A stretch of 64,000 bases of DNA from Streptomyces asoensis (GTDB lineage: Bacteria; Actinomycetota; Actinomycetes; Streptomycetales; Streptomycetaceae), in NCBI RefSeq assembly GCF_016860545.1, contig NZ_BNEB01000003.1:1364001-1428000 (forward strand), written 5' to 3'. Positions 41,930 to 50,161 of the stretch are shown here, piece after piece; position 1 is the first letter of the stretch, and each line of letters opens with the position of its first letter. A program made the translations under genes and the position numbers. The notes under the pieces are model-generated. The model saw only the letters and a program-made list of their open reading frames with translations. It searched no databases and was not told the origin of the DNA.

Positions 41930-42455
41930 GCCCCGATGTTAAAGCACGAGCCGGGGCTGTGAGCTGGGGTTTGTCACACACAGTCACCGGCTGTCAATGG
42001 GTGTCACGGATGATCGTTTCAGATCACTCCCGGGGCCGGAGCGCAACCCGCGGCGCGTGCCCGTGACCCCGTCCTCCGGGCGGCCGGCGGTGGCGCGTCG
42101 AGCGGCGTCCTGCCGGGTCCGACGGCCCAGGGTGATCGCCCGGTGTCACAAACGGAGTCTTCCCGTGGACTGGGTGGCCGGGATAACGTGCCGTTGCTCC
42201 GGCCTCCTGCAAGGCTGTGACCAGGCTCTCTCCCGACTTTGCCGATTTACTTGGAAATCCAAGCAAAAACGCAGGTCAAGAGGGGTTTCACAGAAATGTG
42301 ACGCACTGGGTAACGTGATGACCGCAGGGCGCTCGCCGGGGCACCTGTCACACCTGTTCCGACCGAGTGACACCCACCCCGTGCACGGGTGTCGGAAAAG
42401 GTGAGCCGCACTGGTACCCGGCAACCCCGGGGGCCGGACCGACGGAGGAGCACAC
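41930..42455. other. Long leader/regulatory region of bkd operon 2
   Basis: About 525 bp without a gene. It has several GTGTCAC or TGTCACAC words in both orientations (near 41975, 42000, 42142, 42346, 42367). It also has an A/T-rich stretch at about 42240-42300 with the palindrome CTTGGAAATCCAAG (42250-42263). Transcription of the downstream operon probably starts in this stretch. Confidence 0.55.
42250..42263. promoter_or_regulatory. Palindrome CTTGGAAATCCAAG in bkd2 leader
   Basis: Two 6-bp arms around AA. It is the clearest dyad in the region and stands in its most A/T-rich part, about 200 bp before the E1 alpha start. A regulator is not identified. Confidence 0.4.
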
Positions 42456-43679
42456 GTGACCGTGGAGAGCACTGCCGCGCGCAAGCCGCGACGCAGCGCC
42501 GGAAGCAAGGCCGGCGCCACCGGCACCGAGCGCACCACCCGCACCACCGCCAGGAAGGCCGCCGAGCCCGAGCTCGTGCAGCTGCTGACGCCGGAGGGCA
42601 AGCGGGTCAAGAACGCGAAGAACGCCGAGTACGCCAAGTACGTCGCCGATGTCACCCCCGAGGACCTCCGCGGCCTCTACCGCGACATGGTGCTCACCCG
42701 CCGTTTCGACGCCGAGGCCACCGCCCTCCAGCGCCAGGGCGAGCTGGGCCTGTGGGCCTCGCTGCTCGGCCAGGAGGCCGCCCAGATCGGCTCGGGCCGC
42801 GCGCTGCGCGACGACGACTACGTCTTCCCGACCTACCGCGAGCACGGCGTCGCCTGGTGCCGCGGGGTCGACCCGACCAACCTGCTCGGCATGTTCCGGG
42901 GGGTGAACAACGGCGGCTGGGACCCCAACGGGAACAACTTCCACCTCTACACGATCGTCATCGGCTCGCAGACGCTGCACGCCACGGGCTACGCCATGGG
43001 CGTCGCCAAGGACGGCGCGGACAGCGCCGTGATCGCGTACTTCGGCGACGGCGCCAGCAGCCAGGGCGACGTCGCGGAGTCCTTCACCTTCTCCGCGGTC
43101 TACAACGCGCCGGTCGTGTTCTTCTGCCAGAACAACCAGTGGGCGATCTCCGAGCCCACCGAGAAGCAGACCCGCGTGCCGCTCTACCAGCGCGCGCAGG
43201 GCTACGGCTTCCCCGGCGTCCGCGTCGACGGCAACGACGTCCTCGCCTGTCTCGCGGTCACCCGCTGGGCGCTGGACCGGGCCCGCGACGGCGAGGGACC
43301 CACCCTCGTCGAGGCGTACACCTACCGCATGGGCGCCCACACCACCTCGGACGACCCGACGAAGTACCGGGCCGACGAGGAGCGCGAGTCCTGGGAGGCG
43401 AAGGACCCGATCCTGCGCCTTCGCCGCTACCTGGAGGCCTCGAACCACACGGACGAGGGATTCTTCGCGGAACTCGAGGCCGAGAGCGAGGCGTTGGGCA
43501 AGCGGGTGCGCGAAGCGGTCCGCGCCATGCCCGACCCGGACCGGTTCGCCATCTTCGAGAACGTCTACGCGGACGGACACGCGCTCGTCGACGAGGAGCG
43601 GGCCCAGTTCGCCGCCTACCAGGCATCGTTCGCGACGGAATCCGACAGCGGCCTCGCCGCGGGCCCCGGGGGTAAATGA
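42456..43679 (+). CDS. bkdA: Branched-chain 2-oxoacid dehydrogenase E1 alpha (operon 2)
   Basis: 407 aa. A basic Ala/Arg/Lys-rich N-terminal extension of about 35 residues precedes the conserved part. TPP/Mg motif FGDGASSQGDVAESFTFSAVYNAP, ending in FCQNNQW; substrate and loop region GAHTTSDDPTKYR. The N-terminal extension differs from operon 1. GTG start at 42456 with GGAGGAG 6 nt upstream. The gene is separated from E1 beta by one base. Confidence 0.95.
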   Translation: MTVESTAARKPRRSAGSKAGATGTERTTRTTARKAAEPELVQLLTPEGKRVKNAKNAEYAKYVADVTPEDLRGLYRDMVLTRRFDAEATALQRQGELGLWASLLGQEAAQIGSGRALRDDDYVFPTYREHGVAWCRGVDPTNLLGMFRGVNNGGWDPNGNNFHLYTIVIGSQTLHATGYAMGVAKDGADSAVIAYFGDGASSQGDVAESFTFSAVYNAPVVFFCQNNQWAISEPTEKQTRVPLYQRAQGYGFPGVRVDGNDVLACLAVTRWALDRARDGEGPTLVEAYTYRMGAHTTSDDPTKYRADEERESWEAKDPILRLRRYLEASNHTDEGFFAELEAESEALGKRVREAVRAMPDPDRFAIFENVYADGHALVDEERAQFAAYQASFATESDSGLAAGPGGK

Positions 43680-43680
43680 C

Positions 43681-44673
43681 ATGGCGGAGAGTGTGACGGC
43701 CAAGAACCTGGCCCTGGCCAAGGCGATCAACGAGTCGCTGCGCCGCGCCCTGGAGACGGACCCCAAGGTCCTGATCATGGGCGAGGACGTCGGCAAGCTC
43801 GGCGGCGTCTTCCGGGTGACGGACGGCCTCCAGAAGGACTTCGGCGAGAGCCGTGTCATCGACACCCCGCTGGCCGAGTCCGGCATCGTCGGCACCGCGA
43901 TCGGACTGGCCCTGCGCGGCTACCGCCCGGTGGTGGAGATCCAGTTCGACGGCTTCGTGTTCCCCGCCTACGACCAGATCGTCACGCAGCTCGCGAAGAT
44001 GCACGCGCGCTCGCTCGGCAAGGTCAAGCTGCCGGTCGTCGTCCGCATCCCCTACGGCGGCGGCATCGGCGCGGTCGAGCACCACTCGGAGTCGCCCGAG
44101 GCGCTCTTCGCGCACGTGTCCGGCCTGAAGATCGTCTCCCCGTCCAACGCGTCCGACGCCTACTGGATGATGCAGCAGGCCATCCAGAGCGACGACCCGG
44201 TGATCTTCTTCGAGCCGAAGCGGCGCTACTGGGACAAGGGCGAGGTCGACACCGAGGCGATCCCCGGCCCCCTGCACAAGGCCCAGGTCGTCCGCGAGGG
44301 CACGGACCTGACGCTCGTCGCCTACGGCCCGATGGTGAAGCTCTGCCAGGAGGTCGCCGCCGCGGCGGCCGAGGAGGGCAAGAACCTGGAGGTCCTGGAC
44401 CTGCGGTCGGTGTCCCCGCTGGACTTCGACTCGATCCAGGCCTCGGTGGAGAAGACCCGCCGCCTGGTCGTCGTCCACGAGGCGCCGGTGTTCTTCGGAT
44501 CGGGCGCGGAGATCGCCGCCCGGATCACCGAGCGCTGCTTCTACCACCTGGAGGCCCCGGTGCTCAGGGTCGGCGGCTATCACGCCCCGTACCCGCCGGC
44601 CCGCCTGGAGGAGGAGTACCTGCCGGGCCTGGACCGGGTGCTCGACGCCGTCGACCGTGCCCTGGCGTACTGA
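43681..44673 (+). CDS. bkdB: Branched-chain 2-oxoacid dehydrogenase E1 beta (operon 2)
   Basis: 330 aa. Same architecture as its operon-1 paralogue: MGEDVGKLGGVFRVTDGL, DTPLAESGIVG, IPYGGGIGAVEHHSES and FGSGAEIAARITERCFYHLEAPV. Some positions differ (Lys/Asp-rich segments), so the two operons are distinct rather than a recent duplication. Confidence 0.95.
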   Translation: MAESVTAKNLALAKAINESLRRALETDPKVLIMGEDVGKLGGVFRVTDGLQKDFGESRVIDTPLAESGIVGTAIGLALRGYRPVVEIQFDGFVFPAYDQIVTQLAKMHARSLGKVKLPVVVRIPYGGGIGAVEHHSESPEALFAHVSGLKIVSPSNASDAYWMMQQAIQSDDPVIFFEPKRRYWDKGEVDTEAIPGPLHKAQVVREGTDLTLVAYGPMVKLCQEVAAAAAEEGKNLEVLDLRSVSPLDFDSIQASVEKTRRLVVVHEAPVFFGSGAEIAARITERCFYHLEAPVLRVGGYHAPYPPARLEEEYLPGLDRVLDAVDRALAY

Positions 44674-44683
44674 GGAGAGGGTC

Positions 44684-46168
44684 GTGACGACGATGACGGA
44701 AGCGTCCGTACGCGAGTTCAAGATGCCGGACGTGGGCGAGGGGCTCACCGAGGCCGAGATCCTCAAGTGGTACGTCCAGCCCGGTGACACCGTGACGGAC
44801 GGCCAGGTGGTGTGCGAGGTCGAGACGGCCAAGGCCGCCGTCGAACTGCCCATCCCCTACGACGGGGTGGTCCGCGCGCTGCACTTCCCCGAGGGCACCA
44901 CGGTCGACGTGGGCATGTCGATCATCGCGGTGGACGTCGCGGGCGGTACGGGCGGCGCCCCGGCCGCCGAGGTCCCGGCGCAGGCGGTCGCGCAGGCCCC
45001 GGCCTCCCCGCAGGCCGAGCCGGCGACGACCGGGGCACCGGCGGCCGCGGCACCGGCCACCGAGGAGACGAAGTCCGTCGGCTCGGGCCGGCAGCCGGTC
45101 CTCGTCGGGTACGGCGTGGCCGCGTCCTCCACCAAGCGCCGCCCGCGCAAGGGCCCGGAGGTCACGGTCGCGCAGGTCCCGGACGCGGTCCGCACGGACC
45201 TGAACGGCCACGGCGCGCCCGCGGTGAAGGAACGGCCGCTGGCCAAGCCGCCGGTGCGCAAGCTGGCGAAGGACCTCGGCGTCGATCTCGCCACGGTGGT
45301 CCCGTCCGGCCCGGACGGCATCATCACCCGCGAGGACGTCCACGCGGCGGCGGCCCCGGCGGCCCCCGCAGGTACGGCGGCCGAGTCGGTGCCCCAGGTC
45401 CCGCAGGCGGCCCAGCCGCAGGTCACGGCCCCGGTCACCGCGGCGCCCGCGGCGTCCTACGACACGGCCCGGGAGACCCGGGTGCCGGTCAAGGGCGTCC
45501 GCAAGGCGACGGCGGCGGCGATGGTCGGCTCGGCCTTCACCGCGCCGCACGTCACGGAGTTCGTGACGATCGACGTGACGCGCACGCTGAAGCTGGTCGA
45601 GGAGCTCAAGCAGGACAAGGACATGCAGGGTCTGCGGGTCAACCCGCTCCTGCTGATCGCCAAGGCCCTGCTGATCGCCGTCAAGCGCAACCCGGAGATC
45701 AACGCCTCCTGGGACGAGGCGGCGCAGGAGATCGTGGTCAAGCACTACGTCAACCTGGGTATCGCGGCCGCGACCCCCAGGGGCCTGCTGGTCCCCAACA
45801 TCAAGGACGCCCACGCCAAGACGCTGCCGCAGCTGGCGGAGTCACTGGGCGAGCTGGTCTCGACGGCGCGTGAGGGCCGCACGTCCCCGGCCGCCATGCA
45901 GGGCGGCACGGTGACGATCACCAACGTCGGCGTCTTCGGCGTCGACACCGGCACCCCGATCCTGAACCCCGGCGAGTCCGCGATCCTCGCGATCGGTGCG
46001 ATCAAGCTCCAGCCGTGGGTCCACAAGGGCAAGGTCAAGCCCCGCCAGGTGACGACCCTCGCGCTCAGCTTCGACCACCGGCTGGTGGACGGGGAGCTGG
46101 GTTCCAGGGTGCTGGCGGACGTGGCGGCGATCCTGGAGCAGCCGAAGAAGCTGATCACCTGGGGTTAG
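44684..46168 (+). CDS. bkdC: Branched-chain 2-oxoacid dehydrogenase E2 (operon 2)
   Basis: 494 aa. Lipoyl domain (about 10-85) with VETAKAAVELP, Ala/Pro linker, peripheral-subunit-binding domain (PPVRKLAKDLGVDLATV, about 190-225), second linker, and the acyltransferase domain with LSFDHRLVDGE. The GTG at 44684 is chosen because GAGGAGAGG lies 4-6 nt upstream; ATG at 44693 is further from the ribosome site. The 3' end overlaps the convergent large unknown gene by 14 bp. Confidence 0.93.
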   Translation: MTTMTEASVREFKMPDVGEGLTEAEILKWYVQPGDTVTDGQVVCEVETAKAAVELPIPYDGVVRALHFPEGTTVDVGMSIIAVDVAGGTGGAPAAEVPAQAVAQAPASPQAEPATTGAPAAAAPATEETKSVGSGRQPVLVGYGVAASSTKRRPRKGPEVTVAQVPDAVRTDLNGHGAPAVKERPLAKPPVRKLAKDLGVDLATVVPSGPDGIITREDVHAAAAPAAPAGTAAESVPQVPQAAQPQVTAPVTAAPAASYDTARETRVPVKGVRKATAAAMVGSAFTAPHVTEFVTIDVTRTLKLVEELKQDKDMQGLRVNPLLLIAKALLIAVKRNPEINASWDEAAQEIVVKHYVNLGIAAATPRGLLVPNIKDAHAKTLPQLAESLGELVSTAREGRTSPAAMQGGTVTITNVGVFGVDTGTPILNPGESAILAIGAIKLQPWVHKGKVKPRQVTTLALSFDHRLVDGELGSRVLADVAAILEQPKKLITWG

Positions 46169-48608
46169 CCGACGGCAGGGCCACGCTTTCGGCGACCGGT
46201 CCGCACCCGCGGCGACCGGGCCGCGCCTCCCCTTCGGGAGTGCGCGGCCCTGTCCGTTTCCCTTGCCGACCTTGCCCGGTCCAGGCGCTCACGGCCGGGT
46301 CGCCCCGCAGCCAGTGGCCCTCCGTGGTCCAGCCGAGGAGGAGACGGCCGCCGGCCTCGTCCGCCCGGCCGCCGTCGGCGACCTGGCACAGTCCCGTCAG
46401 GGCGGGGGCCAGCCGCCGCGCCACATGGCCGGGGTGCCGGGTGAGCTCCTCGGACAGCCAGGCCAGGGTGCGGGCCCGTTCGCCGGGGGTGCACAGGGAC
46501 AGATGGAACACCAGCTGACGCCAGGCGTAGGCGACGTCCTTGATCGTGCGCAGCGGACGCGGGTTCGCGTGCACCCGGCCGGTCAGACGGCACACGGTGA
46601 CGAAGCAGCGGCGGGCCAGTTCCGGCCAGCCCGCCGCCGGGGTGACACCGGCCCGGTGGACCAGGGTGGCCAGGTTGTGCGTGGTGAGGATCTGCGCCTG
46701 CTCGATCACCATGCCGTTCGCCGCCACCGACCCGCCCGCGGTCCGGCGGCGGGAGGTGGCGGCCGCGGCCCGCTCGGCGCACAGCTTCGCGAACCCGGGC
46801 GAGGTCCTGGCCACCGACCCGCCCCCGGCCGCGCGCACCGACGCCTCACCGGCCTCCAGCACCGCCAGGTTGCGGACGGCACGGTAGTCGACGGCGTAGT
46901 AGCGCTCGTAGAGCGAGCCGCCGCCCAGCAGCTCCGCCGCTGTCCCGGCCGCGGCGAGGAACTTCGGGGTGAAGGTGCCCATGAAGATGTCCGCGGCCAG
47001 CTCCTCGACCAGGGGAGCGCCCAGCTCGGCCTGCCGGGCCAGCACGGCCAGCTCACTGATCAGCGGGTTGGGCAGGATCGTGCCGGGAAAGGCCTGCACG
47101 GCCAGCTCGCCGAGCTGCCGCAGCGCCAGGGCCGGCACCTCGTCCGTCGCGGTGCGCACCCGCTGCCCGGCCACGGCGCGCACCCAGGGCAGTTCCTCGG
47201 CCCGGACCTGCCGCTGGAGATCGAGCAGCAGCAGGGAACGGCGGCCCGCGAACGCGCGGTGGTGGGCGCCGGCCAGCGAACGCAGGGCCGGGTCGGGATA
47301 GACCTGCGCGGTGGTCGCGGCGACGAGCTGCGGGACCAGTTCGGCCAGCACCTCCGCGGACGGGACGATCCCGCGCTCCACGAGGGTGCCCAGGGGTGCG
47401 CTCAACGCGGTCTCGACGGGCCGCCGTACACCCGCCGGAAGCGCCGCTCCCCGGGGCAGCCCCGTCTGTCGTGCCTCCTCCTCGCTCACCGGGGCGACGA
47501 GCGGTGCGACCTCGGCGACTCCCGCTCGCTGCTCCAGTCCGGCGAGCCGGCGCAGCACCAGCCGGGCGAGCTCCCGGTGCGAGGGCAGCGCCGCCTGGAC
47601 GGCCTGCTCGCGGCGCAGCGCCGTGAGTTCGGGCGAGCCGGGCAGCCCGCGGCGCCGCACCATGGACGTGACGGCGTGCCGCAGCAGCCCGAGCCGGCGC
47701 GCGTCCAGCCGGTGTCCGGCGACGGTCTCCTCCAGTGCCCCGCGCAGGATCCCCAGGTTCTCCCCGGGCTTGCGGTGCTTGGAGCAGAGGGTGTGGTGGC
47801 GGGCCAGCTCGCGGTAGCGGCGCAGCAGTCCGGCGCCCTGCTCCAGCCAGGCGTCGTCGGGGGCCCGGACCAGTACGTGGACGGGCTCTCCGGCATCGGC
47901 GGTCCGCAGCCAGTGGGCCAGCAGTTCGTCGCCGAACGGCTGCCACACGGCCAGGGCCTCCCGCTGGGTCTCCACCGCGGCGCTGGTGCGCCGTCGCGCC
48001 AGACGCTCGCCGGCCTCGGCGACCGTCCACCGGTGCACCGTGTCCGCGTCCGGCGCCGGGCGGGCGGACGGCCGCGGCGTGAACCGCAGCAGGCCCGCGA
48101 ACGGGGCGAGTTCACCGACGAGTGCGAGGGCCGCGTCCGTCTCGCCGGCCCGGGCCAGCCACGCCACGGTGAGCAGGGCGGCCTCCTCGGGGACGGTCAC
48201 CTCGTACCGTCCGCTGTCGAGGAGTTCGCACAGGCGCGTCAGCCCTTCCTCGGTCAGCCAGTACGCGAAGAGCGCCCGCCGGTCCAAGGGCACTCCGGCC
48301 CGGCGCGCGGTCCGGGTCTCGTCCTCGGTCAGGGGACCGCCGGCGCCCGGCACTCCGGTGGCGAAGCCGCCCCGGAGCACTTCGGGCGTCACCCAGGCCG
48401 GGAGATCGCGCACGGGTGTGCGCGAGCCGATGGCGAGCCGACCGGTCGCCATGCCCTCCAGCACGGACCGCCAGCCCCGCTGCCGGTTCTCGGCCCGGCG
48501 CCGGGTGGCGGGGTCCTCGTGGGTGAGCGCGGTCCTGAGCGCCCCGGCCAGCCGGCCGAGGGCGTAACCCGGGTCTGCGAGGTGCTGCTGGTCAGCGTCG
48601 TCGTCCAT
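46155..48608 (-). CDS. Large conserved-looking protein of unknown function
   Basis: 817 aa; I do not recognise a domain. It is soluble, Ala/Leu/Arg-rich and mostly helical. The N-terminus reads TRRRAENRQRGWRSVLEGMATGRL, and a basic patch SKHRKPGENLGILRGALEE follows at about residue 300. A Cys-containing segment RRCFVTVCRLTGRVHANPRP lies near 715. Codon use is normal for the genome, so it is an established gene. The ATG at 48608 is the only usable start and has no ribosome site; it lies 3 nt after the 3' end of the tRNA-like element. A terminator-like hairpin sits inside its last 32 codons. Confidence 0.75.
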   Translation of the reverse strand: MDDDADQQHLADPGYALGRLAGALRTALTHEDPATRRRAENRQRGWRSVLEGMATGRLAIGSRTPVRDLPAWVTPEVLRGGFATGVPGAGGPLTEDETRTARRAGVPLDRRALFAYWLTEEGLTRLCELLDSGRYEVTVPEEAALLTVAWLARAGETDAALALVGELAPFAGLLRFTPRPSARPAPDADTVHRWTVAEAGERLARRRTSAAVETQREALAVWQPFGDELLAHWLRTADAGEPVHVLVRAPDDAWLEQGAGLLRRYRELARHHTLCSKHRKPGENLGILRGALEETVAGHRLDARRLGLLRHAVTSMVRRRGLPGSPELTALRREQAVQAALPSHRELARLVLRRLAGLEQRAGVAEVAPLVAPVSEEEARQTGLPRGAALPAGVRRPVETALSAPLGTLVERGIVPSAEVLAELVPQLVAATTAQVYPDPALRSLAGAHHRAFAGRRSLLLLDLQRQVRAEELPWVRAVAGQRVRTATDEVPALALRQLGELAVQAFPGTILPNPLISELAVLARQAELGAPLVEELAADIFMGTFTPKFLAAAGTAAELLGGGSLYERYYAVDYRAVRNLAVLEAGEASVRAAGGGSVARTSPGFAKLCAERAAAATSRRRTAGGSVAANGMVIEQAQILTTHNLATLVHRAGVTPAAGWPELARRCFVTVCRLTGRVHANPRPLRTIKDVAYAWRQLVFHLSLCTPGERARTLAWLSEELTRHPGHVARRLAPALTGLCQVADGGRADEAGGRLLLGWTTEGHWLRGDPAVSAWTGQGRQGKRTGPRTPEGEARPGRRGCGPVAESVALPSANPR
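46218..46250. terminator. Hairpin in the 3' end of the large unknown gene
   Basis: GGGCCGCGC/GCGCGGCCC (9 bp) topped by CTCCC/GGGAG. It lies 50 bp after the bkdC stop and would terminate the bkd operon. On the minus strand it falls in the last codons of the unknown gene. Confidence 0.6.
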
Positions 48609-48611
48609 AAG

Positions 48612-48684
48612 CCGACGTGGCGGGTTCCGCCCCCGCGTCCTCCGGGTGTGGAGCCCGGCGCTCTGGCTGCTGAGCTACACGTCG
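48612..48684 (-). ncRNA. tRNA-like cloverleaf, anticodon position CCA
   Basis: Read on the minus strand, four helices form without a mismatch. Acceptor CGACGTG/CACGTCG (7 bp), D-stem GCTC/GAGC, anticodon stem CCGGG/CCCGG with loop CTCCACA (U33 and CCA), and T-stem GCGGG/CCCGC. G is at the discriminator position and CCA is not encoded. It departs from a tRNA in the elbow: the D-loop AGCAGCCA lacks GG and the T-loop GGCGGAA lacks TTC. Position 37 is C. A good promoter lies upstream, and the ATG of the large unknown gene is 3 nt after the end. It could be a tRNA pseudogene, a tRNA mimic or an unusual tRNA-Trp. Confidence 0.6.
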
Positions 48685-48694
48685 ATGACGCCCG

Positions 48695-48724
48695 ACCGTA
48701 GACGCCGAACAGGAGTCCGTACAA
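48695..48724 (-). promoter_or_regulatory. Promoter of the tRNA-like element and downstream gene
   Basis: Minus-strand -35 TTGTAC (48719-48724), an 18-bp spacer and -10 TACGGT (48695-48700). The start site would fall 3-5 nt before the acceptor stem. This fits the housekeeping sigma factor. Confidence 0.6.
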
Positions 48725-48825
48725 CCGTGTTTCGCCGAGGGGAGCCCCGGTGGAGTCCCCTCGCCGCACGTCCCGGCACCTCGTCACCGAGCCGCAACGC
48801 CCCTACACGCACGTCGCGTGACGGT

Positions 48826-48839
48826 GTTTCACGTGAAAC
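48826..48839. other. parS site
   Basis: Perfect GTTTCACGTGAAAC, 8 bp beyond the stop codon of the MFS transporter gene. Confidence 0.93.
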
Positions 48840-48847
48840 AGCCGCTT

Positions 48848-50161
48848 CTACGCCGGTACGTGCACCGTCTCCACCCGGCTCGCCACCAGACGCTCCCGCT
48901 CCCGCCGGGCCGCCTGCTTGCGCAGCCGCAGGATCTGGCTGACACCGAGAGCCTGGAGGACGAAGACGCAGGAGAAGGCGATCGTGTAGTCGTCGCCGGT
49001 CGCGTCCAGCAGCACGCCGATCGCGAAGAGCGTCGTCATCGACGCCACGAAGCCGCCCATGTTGGTGATGCCGGAGGCGGTTCCCTGGCGCTCGGGCGGG
49101 TTCGCCGGACGAGCGAAGTCGAAACCGAGCATGGAGGCGGGGCCGCAGGCTCCCAGGACCGCGCAGAGCAGCATCAGCAGCCACATCGGGGCCCGTTCGC
49201 CGGGGTAGGCCAGGGTGACCGCCCACATCAGGGCCGTCGCGCCGACCGTGCCCAGGGCCAAGGGAAGCCGTGCCTCGTGATGGCGGGCGACGATCTGGCC
49301 GTAGACCAGACCCACGACCATGTTGCACAGCACCACGAGGGTCAGCAGTTCGCCGGCCGTCGCCCGGGACAGGCCCTGCGCCTCCACCAGGAACGGCAGG
49401 CCCCACAGGAGCAGGAACACCATGGCCGGGAACTGGGTGGTGAAGTGCACCCACAGACCGAGGCGGGTGCCGGGCTCACGCCAGGAAGCCGCGATCTGGC
49501 GGCGGACGTAGGCCGCGCCCCGGTGCGGGAACGGCTCGGGCTCGTGCCCCTCGGGGTGGTCCTTCAGGAAGAGCAGCAGAAGGACCAGGACGACCGCTCC
49601 GGCCAGCGCGCTCCCCGCGAAGGCCGCGGTCCAGCCGATGCCGTGCAGGAGCCGGGCGATGACCAGGGTCGAGACCAGGTTGCCCGCCATCCCGGCCAGG
49701 CCCGCCAGCTGGGCGACCATCGGCCCGCGGCGGGCCGGGAACCAGCGGGTCCCCAGGCGCAGCACGCTGATGAACGTCATGGCGTCGCCGCAGCCGAGCA
49801 GGGCACGCGAGGCGAGGGCCGTGCCGTAGGAGGGCGAGAAGGCGAAGCCGAGCTGCCCGGCCGTGAACAGCACGGTGCCGATGGCCAGCACCTTCTTGGT
49901 GCCGAGCCGGTCGACCAGCAGGCCCACGGGTATCTGCATGCCCGCGTAGACCAGCAGCTGGAGGATCGAGAAGGTGGACAGGGCCGAGGCGTTCACCTGG
50001 AAGCGGTCGGCGGCGTCCAGGCCGGCCACGCCCAGCGAGGTGCGGAAGATGACCGCGACGAAGTAGACCGAGACTCCGATCCCCCAGATGGTCATCGCCC
50101 GCCTGCCGCCCGGCGGATCACCCGGAAGGGTGGAGTTCGCGGTGCGGGGCGCGGTGCTCAC
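48848..50161 (-). CDS. MFS transporter
   Basis: 437 aa, twelve predicted membrane helices. N-terminal motif IPVGLLVDRLGTKKVLAIG is the MFS loop 2-3 signature, and ALLGCGDAMTFISVLR fits helix 4. The cytoplasmic loop after helix 6 is about 40 residues. Substrate unknown; organic acids such as hexuronates are exported or imported by related proteins next to GntR/FCD regulators. The GTG at 50161 overlaps the regulator stop by 4 bp, so both form one operon. Confidence 0.88.
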   Translation of the reverse strand: MSTAPRTANSTLPGDPPGGRRAMTIWGIGVSVYFVAVIFRTSLGVAGLDAADRFQVNASALSTFSILQLLVYAGMQIPVGLLVDRLGTKKVLAIGTVLFTAGQLGFAFSPSYGTALASRALLGCGDAMTFISVLRLGTRWFPARRGPMVAQLAGLAGMAGNLVSTLVIARLLHGIGWTAAFAGSALAGAVVLVLLLLFLKDHPEGHEPEPFPHRGAAYVRRQIAASWREPGTRLGLWVHFTTQFPAMVFLLLWGLPFLVEAQGLSRATAGELLTLVVLCNMVVGLVYGQIVARHHEARLPLALGTVGATALMWAVTLAYPGERAPMWLLMLLCAVLGACGPASMLGFDFARPANPPERQGTASGITNMGGFVASMTTLFAIGVLLDATGDDYTIAFSCVFVLQALGVSQILRLRKQAARRERERLVASRVETVHVPA

